24,006 nucleotides of DNA, taken from contig JBFIHZ010000016.1 of the NCBI GenBank assembly GCA_041601535.1, positions 1 through 24,006 on the forward strand, given 5' to 3'. Under the pieces are notes generated by a model, which was given only the letters and a program-made list of their open reading frames with translations, made no database searches and was not told where the DNA came from. The DNA is from JBFIHZ01 sp041601535 (lineage in GTDB: Bacteria > Pseudomonadota > Gammaproteobacteria > Xanthomonadales > SZUA-36). The translations under genes and the position numbers were made by a program. Positions 23,280-24,006 of the stretch are shown in pieces; positions within the stretch are counted from its first letter, which is position 1, and the number at the start of each line of letters is the position of its first letter.

Positions 23280-24006
23280 ATGTACTTCGTCTACATCGTT
23301 GTAGGTGTGCTTGCCGGTGGGTTTTTCGCCGGAGGAGGGCAGGCTTGGCCACTGGGTGCATTCGCCGGTGCCATGGCAGGTTATCTGCTGGCCAGGCTGA
23401 TCAAGGCTGAGCGGCGCATCAGCGAACTGGAAGCCGGTGCGCGGCGCGCTGCACCCCTTGCCACGGCGGCGCAGACAGCCACACCCCGGCCCGCGCAAAC
23501 CGCCATCCCACCGGGCATTGACACGCCCTCCAGCGCCGCGCCGGAAACCTCACAGCATCCGCCAGGCCACGCTACCGATGCCATTGACGGCAGCAGCCGT
23601 GACGTCGGTGCACGCCATCCGCCCGGCCCGCCCGGTCCACAACGCACCGCTGCCGCGCGGACCGCCGCGCCGCCAGAGGTGCGTTTTGGTGGCAGCGAGA
23701 CCGACACCGCCGGCCAGCAACCACCGGAACCCGATGACCGTTCCACCGCTCCGCCGCCACAGCCGGCCCGGCCACTGCAACCCTCCATCGCCGAGAACCT
23801 GATCCGCAAAGTCGCTGCCTGGTTTACCAGCGGCAATGTGCCGGTCAAGGTGGGCGTGGTGATCTCATTTATCGGCGTGGCGTTCTTGCTCAAATACGCC
23901 ATCGACCGCGAACTGGTGCAATTGCCCATCGAATTCCGCCTGCTGGGCGTGGCGCTGGGTGGTATCGCCATGCTGGTACTGGGCTGGCGCTTGCGTCACA
24001 GCAAAC
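23280..24006 (+). CDS. DUF2339 membrane protein, 5' part (runs off the window)
   Basis: An open frame begins with ATG at 23280 and is still open at the window end, giving 242 complete codons. Residues 1-41 form a hydrophobic, glycine-rich segment followed by a short charged helix (IKAERRISELEAGARR). A Pro/Ala/Thr-rich low-complexity linker spans about 55-170. From 171 the start of the DUF2339 domain is recognisable: ENLIRKVAAWFTSGNVPVK, VGVVISFIGVAFLLKYA, then PIEFRLLGVALGGIAMLVLG and RLR. DUF2339 proteins are large multi-spanning inner-membrane proteins of unknown function, usually 800-1000 residues, so most of the gene lies outside. It is divergent from the Nudix gene with 103 bases between. 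Only a weak GGTAGA precedes the ATG. Confidence 0.85.
   Translation, partial: MYFVYIVVGVLAGGFFAGGGQAWPLGAFAGAMAGYLLARLIKAERRISELEAGARRAAPLATAAQTATPRPAQTAIPPGIDTPSSAAPETSQHPPGHATDAIDGSSRDVGARHPPGPPGPQRTAAARTAAPPEVRFGGSETDTAGQQPPEPDDRSTAPPPQPARPLQPSIAENLIRKVAAWFTSGNVPVKVGVVISFIGVAFLLKYAIDRELVQLPIEFRLLGVALGGIAMLVLGWRLRHSK

Noticed and set aside
23381..23971. 196-codon minus-strand frame at the right end
   Set aside because: Antisense shadow of the Pro/Ala-rich linker of the DUF2339 gene; the Gly/Ala/Ser-rich product has no motif.

Overview
The window reads as a chromosomal stretch of a Gram-negative bacterium, most likely a gammaproteobacterium. The grounds are a TonB-dependent outer-membrane receptor, Sec and lipoprotein signal peptides, a periplasmic enzyme set, and GGGGTCAGAGTAAA-type palindromic repeats. 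The species cannot be named from the sequence. All of it is ordinary bacterial coding DNA. No tRNA, rRNA, CRISPR array, transposase or phage gene was seen.

Left half (about 1-13,300): a self-contained catabolic cluster. A plus-strand regulator with two fused HxlR (DUF24) domains (595-1545) faces a tightly packed minus-strand series running from 12947 down to 1559. The order is HyuA-type ATP-dependent hydrolase/carboxylase subunit, HyuB-type subunit 1, redoxin-like protein, SnoaL-like protein, HyuB-type subunit 2, MFS transporter, and two tannase/feruloyl-esterase family proteins. Most junctions overlap by 4-8 bases. The simplest model is that the two exported esterases release a small acid, alcohol or lactone outside the cytoplasm and the MFS protein carries it in. 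The HyuA/HyuB1/HyuB2 enzyme would then attack it with ATP (amide or lactam hydrolysis, or carboxylation of a carbonyl compound), with the redoxin-like and SnoaL-like proteins assisting. The substrate is unknown. A minus-strand promoter with a perfect TACTAT-C-ATAGTA palindrome lies about 330 bases before hyuA. A related inverted repeat lies about 300 bases before the HxlR gene, so the regulator probably controls both.

Middle (12,948-13,699): a gene-free stretch that separates the cluster from a visibly more GC-rich right half. It may be the boundary of an acquired segment.

Right half (13,700-24,006): a small MAPEG-family membrane protein, and a sodium-coupled NSS-family amino acid transporter bracketed by near-identical palindromic repeats. 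Next is a two-gene unit coupling an apparently exported SAM hydrolase (DUF62) to a TonB-dependent receptor. Then come an exported protein with an Ig-like C-terminal region, an exported metallo-beta-lactamase-fold hydrolase, a BrnT/BrnA toxin-antitoxin pair with its operator over the promoter, a MutT-like Nudix hydrolase, and the first 242 codons of a DUF2339 membrane protein that runs off the end.

Points most worth a second look: the gene combination of the left cluster; the redoxin in which serine replaces the peroxidatic cysteine; the duplicated HxlR-plus-cysteine-knuckle regulator with matching operators; and the exported SAM hydrolase coupled to a TonB receptor.
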